Source: Planctomycetota bacterium (lineage in GTDB: Bacteria; Planctomycetota; Phycisphaerae; UBA1845; PWPN01). From it: 37,246 nucleotides of DNA. The notes beneath the pieces were generated by a model. That model was not told the DNA's origin and did not search any database. It saw only the letters and a program-made list of their open reading frames with translations. Location: contig JAKLEZ010000043.1 in the NCBI GenBank assembly GCA_022711465.1, positions 1 to 37,246 of the forward strand, in the 5' to 3' direction. Position 1 is the stretch's first letter; each line of letters begins with the position of its first letter. Shown here in pieces: positions 17,508 to 25,284 of this stretch. Both the position numbers and the translations under genes were made by a program.

Positions 17508-18695
17508 TCATTGGGCCGGCGCCGTGGCCGCCGGGGCAGGGGAATCGGGGTCATCTGCGTCGTAATGGCCGTGAAACTGGCGCAGAATCTGCTCGCGGGT
17601 CTGGCGTCGCCCCTGGCTGTCAAGGTAGACCTCGGTCCACGGCGGCCGCGTTGAGGGATCGGCGAGGATCGAATACGCCCGCGGGTTGCGCACATTGTGC
17701 CTGATCTGCCGCTCATCGTGTCGCCCGCCGTATTTTGTCCCCAAAGACCGGCGGAACGGCTGAAAGTCGAACGCCTTCCACCCTGGCGTGTCCGATGGCA
17801 GCTTTCCCAGCACGTTACCCTCTGCGTCCACCGCGTAGGACCCGCCTTGGAAAATGGCCAGCGCGATCGGCACAAGGCTGTCCATGGCCCGCGTCGGGAC
17901 GACGCGCTCCATGTCATCTCCGATCGACTGGTGCAAAACAACATCCGCGCCCATCAGTTCCAGGCATCGCACCGTCTCTGGAAACCACATGTCCGCGCAG
18001 ATGCTGATGCCGTAACGGACGCCGTCGAGTTCCATCACCTCGAACCGTTTACCCTTCGACCAGCCCCACCAGCCCTGCTCGCCCAGCGTCGTCTGCACCT
18101 TGTGGTACTTCCCGCGGAACTGCCCCTGACCATCGATCAGGCATGCAGTGTTGTACCGGCGGTCGCCGTCCAGATCGAGCAGCCAGGCAAGGACTGCCGT
18201 GCCAGTTTCGCGGGCCAGGGCCCGGTAACGGCGATACCACGGCCCATCGCCGGGAACCGGCTCCGCGAGCGGGTTGATGCGCTCCTCGCTGGGATACGGC
18301 CAGCCGGAGATGGCAAACTCGGGAAAGACGATCACGTCCGGCCGGGGCCGGGCGGCAGCCGCCTTGCGGGCCTCCCCGGCAAGTACCTGAAAATTGGCCT
18401 CCGGTCCGGGATTGCCCTTGGCATAGTGGTTCGTGCCGGCCTGGACAACGGCCACACGCACAATCCGCGCCGGATCGCGCGCTGATGCGGCCGGCCGCGT
18501 GGCAACCGCCCCATGGCCGGATTGGGCGATCGGCTGATGGGCGTTCGACTGGCTGGCGAGGACAGCCTGCCCACAAGAATAATCCGGAGCAACGGTCAGA
18601 ACCGCCAGTGCCAGAAGCGCATGCCGGCAAGAGCATGACAAAGCGACCGGCCCGGGCAGAAACAGTGGTTTGGAAGCACACATGGCGGCCATCAT
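17508..18695 (-). CDS. Secreted nitrilase-superfamily (carbon-nitrogen) hydrolase
   Basis: 395 residues from the first ATG (18695); GTG at 18719 and a third Met at 18683 are alternatives, and none has a strong ribosome binding site. The nitrilase catalytic triad is complete: Glu in VFPEFAISG (~126), Lys in GKYHKVQTT (~199) and Cys in ISICADMWFPE (~233). The fold starts at RIVRVAVVQAG (~78). Ahead of it are a hydrophobic stretch (HALLALAVLTVAP) and a low-complexity linker, so the protein seems exported, unlike most nitrilase-family amidases. Known family reactions are hydrolysis of amide or nitrile C-N bonds or amide condensation. In this setting it may remove an amide-linked group from a sugar or peptide, which is inference. 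It is divergent from the GH36-like gene across a 120-base gap. Confidence 0.85.
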   Translation of the reverse strand: MMAAMCASKPLFLPGPVALSCSCRHALLALAVLTVAPDYSCGQAVLASQSNAHQPIAQSGHGAVATRPAASARDPARIVRVAVVQAGTNHYAKGNPGPEANFQVLAGEARKAAAARPRPDVIVFPEFAISGWPYPSEERINPLAEPVPGDGPWYRRYRALARETGTAVLAWLLDLDGDRRYNTACLIDGQGQFRGKYHKVQTTLGEQGWWGWSKGKRFEVMELDGVRYGISICADMWFPETVRCLELMGADVVLHQSIGDDMERVVPTRAMDSLVPIALAIFQGGSYAVDAEGNVLGKLPSDTPGWKAFDFQPFRRSLGTKYGGRHDERQIRHNVRNPRAYSILADPSTRPPWTEVYLDSQGRRQTREQILRQFHGHYDADDPDSPAPAATAPAQ

Positions 18696-18815
18696 AGCCG
18701 CGGCCCGGCCAGCGGTCACGGCAATGGGACTGAGATGCTGTCACGGGCCGAGACCCGGCGGTAAGATGACGTTCGTGCCAATCGGCAAGCCCAGACGATC
18801 TGCCGGAGTACGCAC

Positions 18816-20804
18816 ATGAAGTCGAACGTGAGCCGAATGCTGAGAGTTGTCGCAGTTTTCGCATCGGCTTGGGCCGCCCACCTGCATGCGGCCGAAATCC
18901 AGGGGCCGTTTGCAGAGACGGCTGGACTGTCCCTCGAGCTCGACCTGGGAGGGCCGGCGGAGTGGAAGCTCGAGTCGAGCGGTTCAGGTGAAGCCCGTTA
19001 CTCAGGTCAGGGTCACGCACTGGTCTTGCGCCTGCAGGAGAAGGGGCAGCGACGGCTGCTCCGAATGACCCTCACTCCGCCCGCCGGTCGCAAGCTGTCC
19101 GTGCGGAGTTACACCGCGAAGGTGACGATGGCACAGGCCGGTCTCCATGCGGTAATGGTTCCGAATACTCGGCCCATCGCCCATTCGCTCATCTACTTTC
19201 ACCAGCATCGGACCTGGCCGAAGGACATGCGCATCTGCCGCTGCCTGATTCCCGCCGGTTTTGAGGAAAACGCCAGATCCAATTCGGAAGCGCCGTTCAT
19301 CCTGCTGACCGAGAAATCCGGCAACAACAGACTGGCCGTCGGGTGGACAGCGGCCGATCGAGCCACGTCGCTCAAGGGCGCCGCCCGGGGCGAGCAGTAT
19401 GTGTTGAGCTTATCCCGCCGCGATGATGTGCCGTTCACCGGTGATGTCCTTGAGGATTCGTTGTACATCAGCACCGAGTCCGGCCCCTGGCTGGAGGTGG
19501 CGACGGATTACGCCAAGGCATTCGATGCCGCCAATGGCCGCAAGCACGCTACGGCGCCCGAGTGGGCCACCGAACCGGTCTTCTGCACCTGGTACTGCTA
19601 CCAGGACCACATCGACCAGGCTGGGGTGCTCAAGATCGGCCGCAAGTGCCGGGAGATGGGTTTCGGCACGATCCTCATCGACGCCGGCTGGGACTGCCGG
19701 CCGGACGGCGGCTACGGAGACTGGGAACACGGCATTCTTGGCGATTTCACGGCCGCGCCCGACCGCTTCCCCGACTTGGCCGGAGCCATTCGCGAGATGC
19801 ACGAGATGGGCCTGAAGGTTGAGCTGTGGTCGGCTCCCTTCTGGCAGGGCCGCCAAAGCAAGGCCTACAAGGAGCGGACCAGGGATTTCCACGCATGGAC
19901 CAAGGATGGCGAGGATCACAATCTCTGTCCTCGGTGTGTCGGCATGCGCGAGTATCTGAAAGAGACTTTCGCCCAGGTGGCCAAACGCTACGCGATGGAT
20001 GGCATGTGGCTCGACGCCGCCGACGGTGTGCCCCCCGAGTGCACCGCCAGGCACCAGCATCTCGAGCAGCCCATGGGCGCCGCCTTCGTAGACTGCCTGA
20101 CAGCCATTCACGATGGGCTCAGATCTGTCAACCCGCAGGCCGTCACTGAAGCCCGCGTCCTGCACGCCAACATCCACAGCAAGCGGGCGATGGACGTGGT
20201 CCAGCCCTCGGACGCCCCCGAGAGCTTCGAGGTGCTGCGCCTGGCGGGCATTCAGATGCGGCCTTGGGCGTACGATGTCGTGCTCAAGAACGACCCGATG
20301 TTCTGGAAAAAGGATGCGGATGCCGCCACGGTGGGCAAATTCCTGGCCACGATGGTGTGCAATGGCGTGCCGGCCTTGTCGGTCGATTTTCTCACCGCCC
20401 CCGACTGGCAGTGCCGCCAGACCGCCGCGTGGCTGAAGTTCTATCAGGAGCACAAGCAGACGCTGCTTCGCGGGGAGTTTCGGCTTTTCGGAGCCGACGC
20501 CGGTGCGCCGGACATGATGCTGCTTGGCGAGCGTGAGGCGGTCGTCTACGTGCGCAATGCTGATACGCGCGACGTGGCGATGCCGCGGAGACTTGACCGC
20601 ATCATACTGCTGAACTGCACGGATGCCGACGGCCTGAAGCTCACCCTTACGCCTGGCGATAAACCGAAGGTCGTCAGGATCTATGGCCCTGACTGGACAC
20701 GGGTTGAGTCGGCCGCTGCTGGAGAAAACAGCAAGTCCCCCTCGGTATATCCTGTGCCGCAGGGAGGGGCGGCGATGATTAAAGTGACGTGGCCGGATTC
20801 CTGA
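18816..20804 (+). CDS. Secreted GH36-like alpha-galactosidase-superfamily protein
   Basis: 662 residues. The ATG at 18816 follows CCGGAG; signal peptide RVVAVFASAWAAHLHA. After an N-terminal beta domain (~30-240) comes a clan GH-D type barrel: VFCTWYCYQDHI, FGTILIDAGWDCRPDGGYGDW, HEMGLKVELWSAPFW, DGMWLDAADGVPP (Asp 400, predicted nucleophile) and VVQPSDAPES (Asp 466, predicted acid/base). The order and spacing fit GH36/GH27 retaining alpha-galactosidases, although overall similarity to characterised enzymes looks distant, so alpha-galactosidase, alpha-N-acetylgalactosaminidase or another activity is possible. The C-terminal beta domain (DRIILLNCTDADGLKLTLTP) completes the family layout. Confidence 0.82.
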   Translation: MKSNVSRMLRVVAVFASAWAAHLHAAEIQGPFAETAGLSLELDLGGPAEWKLESSGSGEARYSGQGHALVLRLQEKGQRRLLRMTLTPPAGRKLSVRSYTAKVTMAQAGLHAVMVPNTRPIAHSLIYFHQHRTWPKDMRICRCLIPAGFEENARSNSEAPFILLTEKSGNNRLAVGWTAADRATSLKGAARGEQYVLSLSRRDDVPFTGDVLEDSLYISTESGPWLEVATDYAKAFDAANGRKHATAPEWATEPVFCTWYCYQDHIDQAGVLKIGRKCREMGFGTILIDAGWDCRPDGGYGDWEHGILGDFTAAPDRFPDLAGAIREMHEMGLKVELWSAPFWQGRQSKAYKERTRDFHAWTKDGEDHNLCPRCVGMREYLKETFAQVAKRYAMDGMWLDAADGVPPECTARHQHLEQPMGAAFVDCLTAIHDGLRSVNPQAVTEARVLHANIHSKRAMDVVQPSDAPESFEVLRLAGIQMRPWAYDVVLKNDPMFWKKDADAATVGKFLATMVCNGVPALSVDFLTAPDWQCRQTAAWLKFYQEHKQTLLRGEFRLFGADAGAPDMMLLGEREAVVYVRNADTRDVAMPRRLDRIILLNCTDADGLKLTLTPGDKPKVVRIYGPDWTRVESAAAGENSKSPSVYPVPQGGAAMIKVTWPDS

Positions 20805-20959
20805 GCTTCTGAAGAACGGGGCCGCCATCCTTGCTCATGATGTGGATGCATCGATCATCGCGAGAATGACGGTTTGGCTCCGAAACCGCCTCATCCGGTT
20901 CAAGGCCCGCGGGTGCGTGAGTCGGTGGCCACTTGCCGGTTCAAGAGCTCAGCGGGAAG

Positions 20960-22348
20960 ATGGTGCTCGTGCGAATAAGGAGAAATCCTTTGATTCCATT
21001 GGTCCTGATCCTCCTGGTGAGCTTCCTGCCGCCTTTCTCTGCCGCCGCTGAAACGGGTTATAAAGCCACACCTGCCGAGCCCGTTCTTGAGGAGGATTCA
21101 GAGCTCGGGCCGGTCTGGTCAGGGCATCCGGTGGGCTTTTGTCTCCTCACGCATGAGGACCGGCAGTACGTCGCGTTTTATGACGATCAGCGCCGGATGA
21201 CCGTGGCCGCCCGGAGGGTGCACGAAACCCCCTGGCAGTACACGCGCCTGCCGCAGACCCTCGGCTGGGACAGTCACAATTCCATTGCGATGGCCGTCGA
21301 TAACGAAGGCTATCTGCACCTGGCCGGCAACATGCATTGTGTCCCGCTCATCTGTTTCCGCACGGAGCGACCCCATGACATCCAGACCTTCCAGCAGGTC
21401 AAGCAGATGGTGGGACGCGAAGAGCGCAGGGTCACGTATCCGAAATTCTTCCAAGGCCCCGGGGGCGAGCTGATCTTCACCTACCGTGATGGCGGAAGCG
21501 GTGCCGGGAATCAGATCCTGAATGTCTACGACGCCGGCAAGCGGGCTTGGCGAAGGCTCTTGGATGCTCCGCTTACCCATGGCCAAGGGGAGATGAACGC
21601 CTACTTCGATAACCTGCGGCGCGACCAGGGCGGTGTTTATCACCTGTGCTGGGTCTGGCGGGACACGCCGGACTGTGCGACCAATCACGACGTGTGCTAC
21701 GCCCGCAGCCGTGACCTGGTGCACTGGGAAAGGAGCGATGGAGGCCCACTGAAGGTGCCGATCACACATAAGACGTGCGAGATCGTAGATCCCGTTCCGG
21801 TGCATGGCGGCCTGATCAACGGAAACGCCCGCTTGGGCTTTGATGGCCAGCGGCGGCCGGTGATCAGCTACCACAAGTATGACGAGAATGGGCATACCCA
21901 GGTGTACAACGCTCGGCTTGAGGAGGGCGGCTGGAAGGTTCGCAAAGTCAGTGACTGGGATTATCGTTGGGAGTTCAGCGGGGGAGGCTCCATCTCCTTC
22001 GAGATTGCCGTGAGCCCGATTGAGGCGGATGCAGAAGGTCGGCTGACCCAGGCGTTCCATCATCCCCGGGCCGGCTCCGGGCGCTGGCTCCTCGACGCGA
22101 AGACGCTTACGCCCGTGGAAACACTTCCCCCGATCCGGCGGGCGCCGCTTGCCCTGGGCAAGGTCGTGTCAAGTATTCCAGGTATGCAGGTGCGCTGGGC
22201 GGAGGATTCAGGCTCATCGAGACAACTGGGGACTTATTACCTGTTGCGATGGGAGACCCTGTCAGCCAATCGCGATCGGCCGCGTGAAGGAACTCCTCCA
22301 GCGCCATCGATGCTTCGAGCCCTCAAGTTCCGGCGATCGAGTGAGTGA
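20960..22348 (+). CDS. Secreted BNR_4-family beta-propeller, candidate polysaccharide lyase
   Basis: 462 residues from the ATG at 20960, giving a signal peptide with a basic start (VRIRRNPLIPLVLILLVSFLPPFSAAAE). A TTG at 20990 has a better-placed AAGGAG and is a real alternative; it would remove ten residues. The body shows the BNR_4 (PF15892) signature: WDSHNSIAMAVDNEGYLHLA followed by GNMH and PLICF, then YRDGGSGAGNQILNVYD and SRDLVHWERSDGGPLKVPIT. BNR_4 propellers include ulvan and related uronate lyases (PL24/PL25-like), in which a conserved His-Asn and Tyr act in beta-elimination; the HN here and the many Tyr/His are compatible, but sialidase-like or pure binding roles cannot be excluded. 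The neighbouring sulfatases and heparinase-fold protein favour an acidic, sulfated substrate. Confidence 0.8.
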   Translation: MVLVRIRRNPLIPLVLILLVSFLPPFSAAAETGYKATPAEPVLEEDSELGPVWSGHPVGFCLLTHEDRQYVAFYDDQRRMTVAARRVHETPWQYTRLPQTLGWDSHNSIAMAVDNEGYLHLAGNMHCVPLICFRTERPHDIQTFQQVKQMVGREERRVTYPKFFQGPGGELIFTYRDGGSGAGNQILNVYDAGKRAWRRLLDAPLTHGQGEMNAYFDNLRRDQGGVYHLCWVWRDTPDCATNHDVCYARSRDLVHWERSDGGPLKVPITHKTCEIVDPVPVHGGLINGNARLGFDGQRRPVISYHKYDENGHTQVYNARLEEGGWKVRKVSDWDYRWEFSGGGSISFEIAVSPIEADAEGRLTQAFHHPRAGSGRWLLDAKTLTPVETLPPIRRAPLALGKVVSSIPGMQVRWAEDSGSSRQLGTYYLLRWETLSANRDRPREGTPPAPSMLRALKFRRSSE

Positions 22349-22411
22349 ATAATCACAGCAGGGCTTCCAAAGGAGACGGCCGCAGTTACTCGCGATCAGG
22401 GAGGCGTCGGT

Positions 22412-23971
22412 ATGTGCAGGACGTTCGGTGTCATCTCGCTCGATACTAGATCTGCGATGACCCTGTTGCTCGTGGCCGGGATGGCCTTCGCGTCCGAACC
22501 GAAACCCGCTACACGAAGTGTCCAGTTCGCCATCAATGATGCCCAAGGCCAGCCTGTGCCCTGCCGGATTCATCTTGTTGGTCAATCCGGCAAACCGATC
22601 CGAGCTCCCGGCCAGCCGTTCTGGCACGACCACTTTGTCTGTTCCGGGCGTGTCGTCATCCCGGTTGGGCCGGGCCAGTATCGCTACGAAATCGAGCGCG
22701 GGCCCGAGTACCGCCGCCTCGAAGGCACCGTTGATGTTGCCGGCTCGCGGGATGAGGTCGTCACGCTCGAGCTGAGGCGGCTGGCCGACTTGGCCAGCGA
22801 GGGCTGGTACAGCGGCGACCTGCATATCCACCGACCGGTCGAGGACATGCCGCTGCTGATGCGGGCCGAAGACCTGCACGTCGCTCCGGTCATCACCTGG
22901 TGGAATCAAACCAACCCGTGGAAGGAGCGGAACCCGCCGGCGCGCCTGCTCGAATCGGTAGACGGTAACCGATTCTACCATGTCATGGCCGGCGAGGATG
23001 AACGTGGCGGTGGAGCCCTGCTGTTCTTCCATCTCGAGCGACCGCTGGAAATCACCAGGGCTTCACGCGAGTATCCCTCGGCGATGAAGTTCGTGAACCA
23101 GGCTCGCCGGCGCGACCCCCGCGTCTGGGTCGATATCGAGAAGCCGTTCTGGTGGGACGTGCCCATCTGGCTGGCCAGCGGCCAGGCCGACTCCATTGGC
23201 ATCGCCAACAACCACATGTGCCGCAGCCAGATGCTGGTCAACGAGGCCTGGGGCCGGCCGCGGGACGCGAAGCGTTTGCCCGACCCGCTGGGCAACGGCT
23301 ATTGGTCGCAGGAGATCTATTACCATATTCTCAACTGCGGCATCCACATTCCGCCGTCGGCCGGCAGCGCCTCGGGCGTATTGCCCAACCCGGTGGGCTA
23401 CGATCGCGTGTACGTTCATGTTGACGGACCGATGGACTATGCCCAATGGTGGGAGGGGTTGAAGGCTGGCCGGTTGTTTGTGACCAATGGGCCGTTGTTG
23501 CTCTGCAAGGCCAACGGTGAGTTCCCGGGCCACGTCTTCAAAGGAGAGGCTGGCCATGCGCTGGATCTGAAACTCGAACTGAAGCTGATCACGAGCGATC
23601 GCGTCCCGCGCATCGAGATCATCAAGGATGGTCTCGTCGACAGCACCATGGATATGCCTGATTCCTCATCGCATGAAGCGTCGGCTCGCGTTCGCTTCAC
23701 CGAAAGCGGCTGGTTCCTGGTGCGGGCCATCGCGGAGAACCCGAAGACGTTTCGCTTCGCTTCGACCGCACCCTTCTACGTGGAACTGGGCCAGCACAAA
23801 CGGCGAATCAGCCGCGGATCCGTGCAGTTCTTCCTGGACTGGCTGAATGAACGAGAGCATCAGTTGCGATCTGCCCTGACCGATGCTGTCCAGCTCCGCG
23901 AGGTCCTGGCCTTCCACGAGGAAGCGATGCGCTATTGGCGCGACCTGGCCTCCCAGGCTAATGCGGACTGA
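22412..23971 (+). CDS. CehA/McbA-family metallohydrolase (PHP-like domain), exported
   Basis: 519 residues. The ATG at 22412 follows CAGGGAGG. The signal peptide is MTLLLVAGMAFASEP. An N-terminal beta-sandwich (~35-125: SVQFAINDAQGQPVPCRIHL, GQYRYEIERGPEYRRLEG) precedes the metal-dependent domain that opens with GWYSGDLHIHRP, in which His 138 and His 140 are the HxH of PHP-type metal sites. Later conserved pieces are APVITWWNQTNPW, MAGEDERGGGALLFFHLERP, SIGIANNHMC and GRLFVTNGPLLLCKANGE. CehA and McbA hydrolyse carbamate esters, but most members in planctomycete polysaccharide loci are untested; phosphodiester or ester cleavage is plausible. The C-terminal helices (FFLDWLNEREHQL) are typical of these longer forms. 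Confidence 0.83.
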   Translation: MCRTFGVISLDTRSAMTLLLVAGMAFASEPKPATRSVQFAINDAQGQPVPCRIHLVGQSGKPIRAPGQPFWHDHFVCSGRVVIPVGPGQYRYEIERGPEYRRLEGTVDVAGSRDEVVTLELRRLADLASEGWYSGDLHIHRPVEDMPLLMRAEDLHVAPVITWWNQTNPWKERNPPARLLESVDGNRFYHVMAGEDERGGGALLFFHLERPLEITRASREYPSAMKFVNQARRRDPRVWVDIEKPFWWDVPIWLASGQADSIGIANNHMCRSQMLVNEAWGRPRDAKRLPDPLGNGYWSQEIYYHILNCGIHIPPSAGSASGVLPNPVGYDRVYVHVDGPMDYAQWWEGLKAGRLFVTNGPLLLCKANGEFPGHVFKGEAGHALDLKLELKLITSDRVPRIEIIKDGLVDSTMDMPDSSSHEASARVRFTESGWFLVRAIAENPKTFRFASTAPFYVELGQHKRRISRGSVQFFLDWLNEREHQLRSALTDAVQLREVLAFHEEAMRYWRDLASQANAD

Positions 23972-24069
23972 CGCCCTGAAAAACTGGAGTGCCGGGGAGA
24001 TGGACAAGTCATCGGCGACTGCCGGGCTCGGTGAGACCTTCAGCATCGCCTGTAGCTTCAACGTCGGGC

Positions 24070-25226
24070 TCACCGGATCTTCTGATCCGGCAGCTCGGTG
24101 CGGATCCCTTCGTCGATCGGCATCCTGTCGTTATCAGGCGTGAGGCCGCTGGCCTTCATGAGCCGGGCCAGTTCGTCTTTCAGGCTGGCGACAAGCTGGG
24201 CGCGGCCGGGGTCGTTGATCAGGTTGGACCGCTCTTCGGGATCGTGCTGAAGGTCGTAGAGTTCGGCCAGATGCCGCGCTCGCCCTCGAGCAGGCCGTTG
24301 TCGCCCATGAACACAATCACGGTGTTGTCCAGTTGCCGGGTTTCCCCGAGGTACTTGAGCAGCCACCCAACGCTGTCGTTGACACTGAGGATGGTGCCCC
24401 AGTAGCCGTGCACCATCTTCTCGAAGTCCGCCACCGCTTCCGGCCTGTCGTCGGGGAACTTCTGGCGCCACTCGAAGAGCGGTCCGTAAATACCGTGCCA
24501 TGTGTAGAGCCGCTGCCGGATCCAGTCGGGTTTATCTTCCAGGTGGAAGGCCGTATCCGGGTACGGCACGCGCACAGTGTCAAACACGTGCGCGTACTTT
24601 TCCTCCGGCGTGTAAAAGCTGTGCGGGGCCTTGTGGCCGACGCACAGGGCCCACGGCTTGCCCGCATGATCGCGCCGCAGCCAGTCGATGGCCAGGTCGT
24701 TCACCACCGTCGTGTAATAGCCCTTGATGGGCCTGGAGCCGGCGCCGTTGAGGTTCCACTCCGTATCGAGGTACTTGCCCTGCCCCTTGTGGGTCGCGAA
24801 GTAATCGAATCCCGGCCGGGGGGCGTCGTTGTCCTCGCCCATGTGCCATTTGCCGATGTAGGCGGTCTGGTACCCGGATTCGCGCAGGCGCATGGGCCAG
24901 TGCGTCAAAGTCGCGGGTAGCTCGGTGAAGTTGTCCCGCACGCCGTGGCTGTGCGCGTAGAGACCGGTAAGGATCGACGCCCGGCTCGGCGAGCAGAGCG
25001 AAGTGGTGCAGAACATGTTGGCGAACCGCACGCCCTCGGTCGCGAGCCGATCGATGTGGGGTGTCTTGAGGGCCGGATGCCCCGCGCAGCTCATCGCATT
25101 CCACCGCAGGTCGTCGCAGAGAATAAAGAGGACGTTGGGCCGCGCGGGCTGCGGCTGGTCGGCGGCGTGCGCCGCCCAGGGGGCCAGCATCAGACTGATG
25201 GCCAGACCCAGAACTGTCGTTTTCAT
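24070..25226 (-). pseudogene. Sulfatase (S1 family), broken by internal deletion and frameshift
   Basis: From the ATG at 25226 (AGGAG upstream, signal peptide TTVLGLAISLMLAPWAAHA) the frame encodes an S1 sulfatase: NVLFILCDDLRW metal site, CSPSRASILTG with the formylglycine Cys at 78, YIGKWHMG with Lys 126, and VIVFMGDNG at ~310. Just after GLLEGERGIW the family pattern stops, and translation runs into a stop at 24219. In the other minus-strand frame the normal sulfatase C-terminus is intact: ELYDLQHDPEERSNLI to LPDQKIR, ending at 24070. The ~130 residues usually found between DNG and ELYDL (the VPLLI and DLAPTLLD segment) are missing, so the junction near 24265-24275 is a deletion that also shifts the frame. 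The product would keep active-site parts but lack the C-terminal subdomain. It could be real decay or a mis-assembly. Confidence 0.8.
24073..24090. other. Perfect short hairpin at the end of the broken sulfatase
   Basis: CCGGATC, loop TTCT, GATCCGG: a 7-base perfect stem that covers the last codons of the minus-strand sulfatase remnant in a convergent gap. There is no T-run on either side, so a terminator role is weak and the structure may be chance. Confidence 0.25.
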
Positions 25227-25284
25227 CGGTATGACTCCTGTGCCCATTCACGATCGAGGGCATCCCCCGGCATGATGACCTGTC

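Noticed and set aside
19410..20828. A 472-codon minus-strand frame opposite the GH36-like gene
   Set aside because: Antisense shadow; the plus-strand product has catalytic motifs and a signal peptide, this one has neither.
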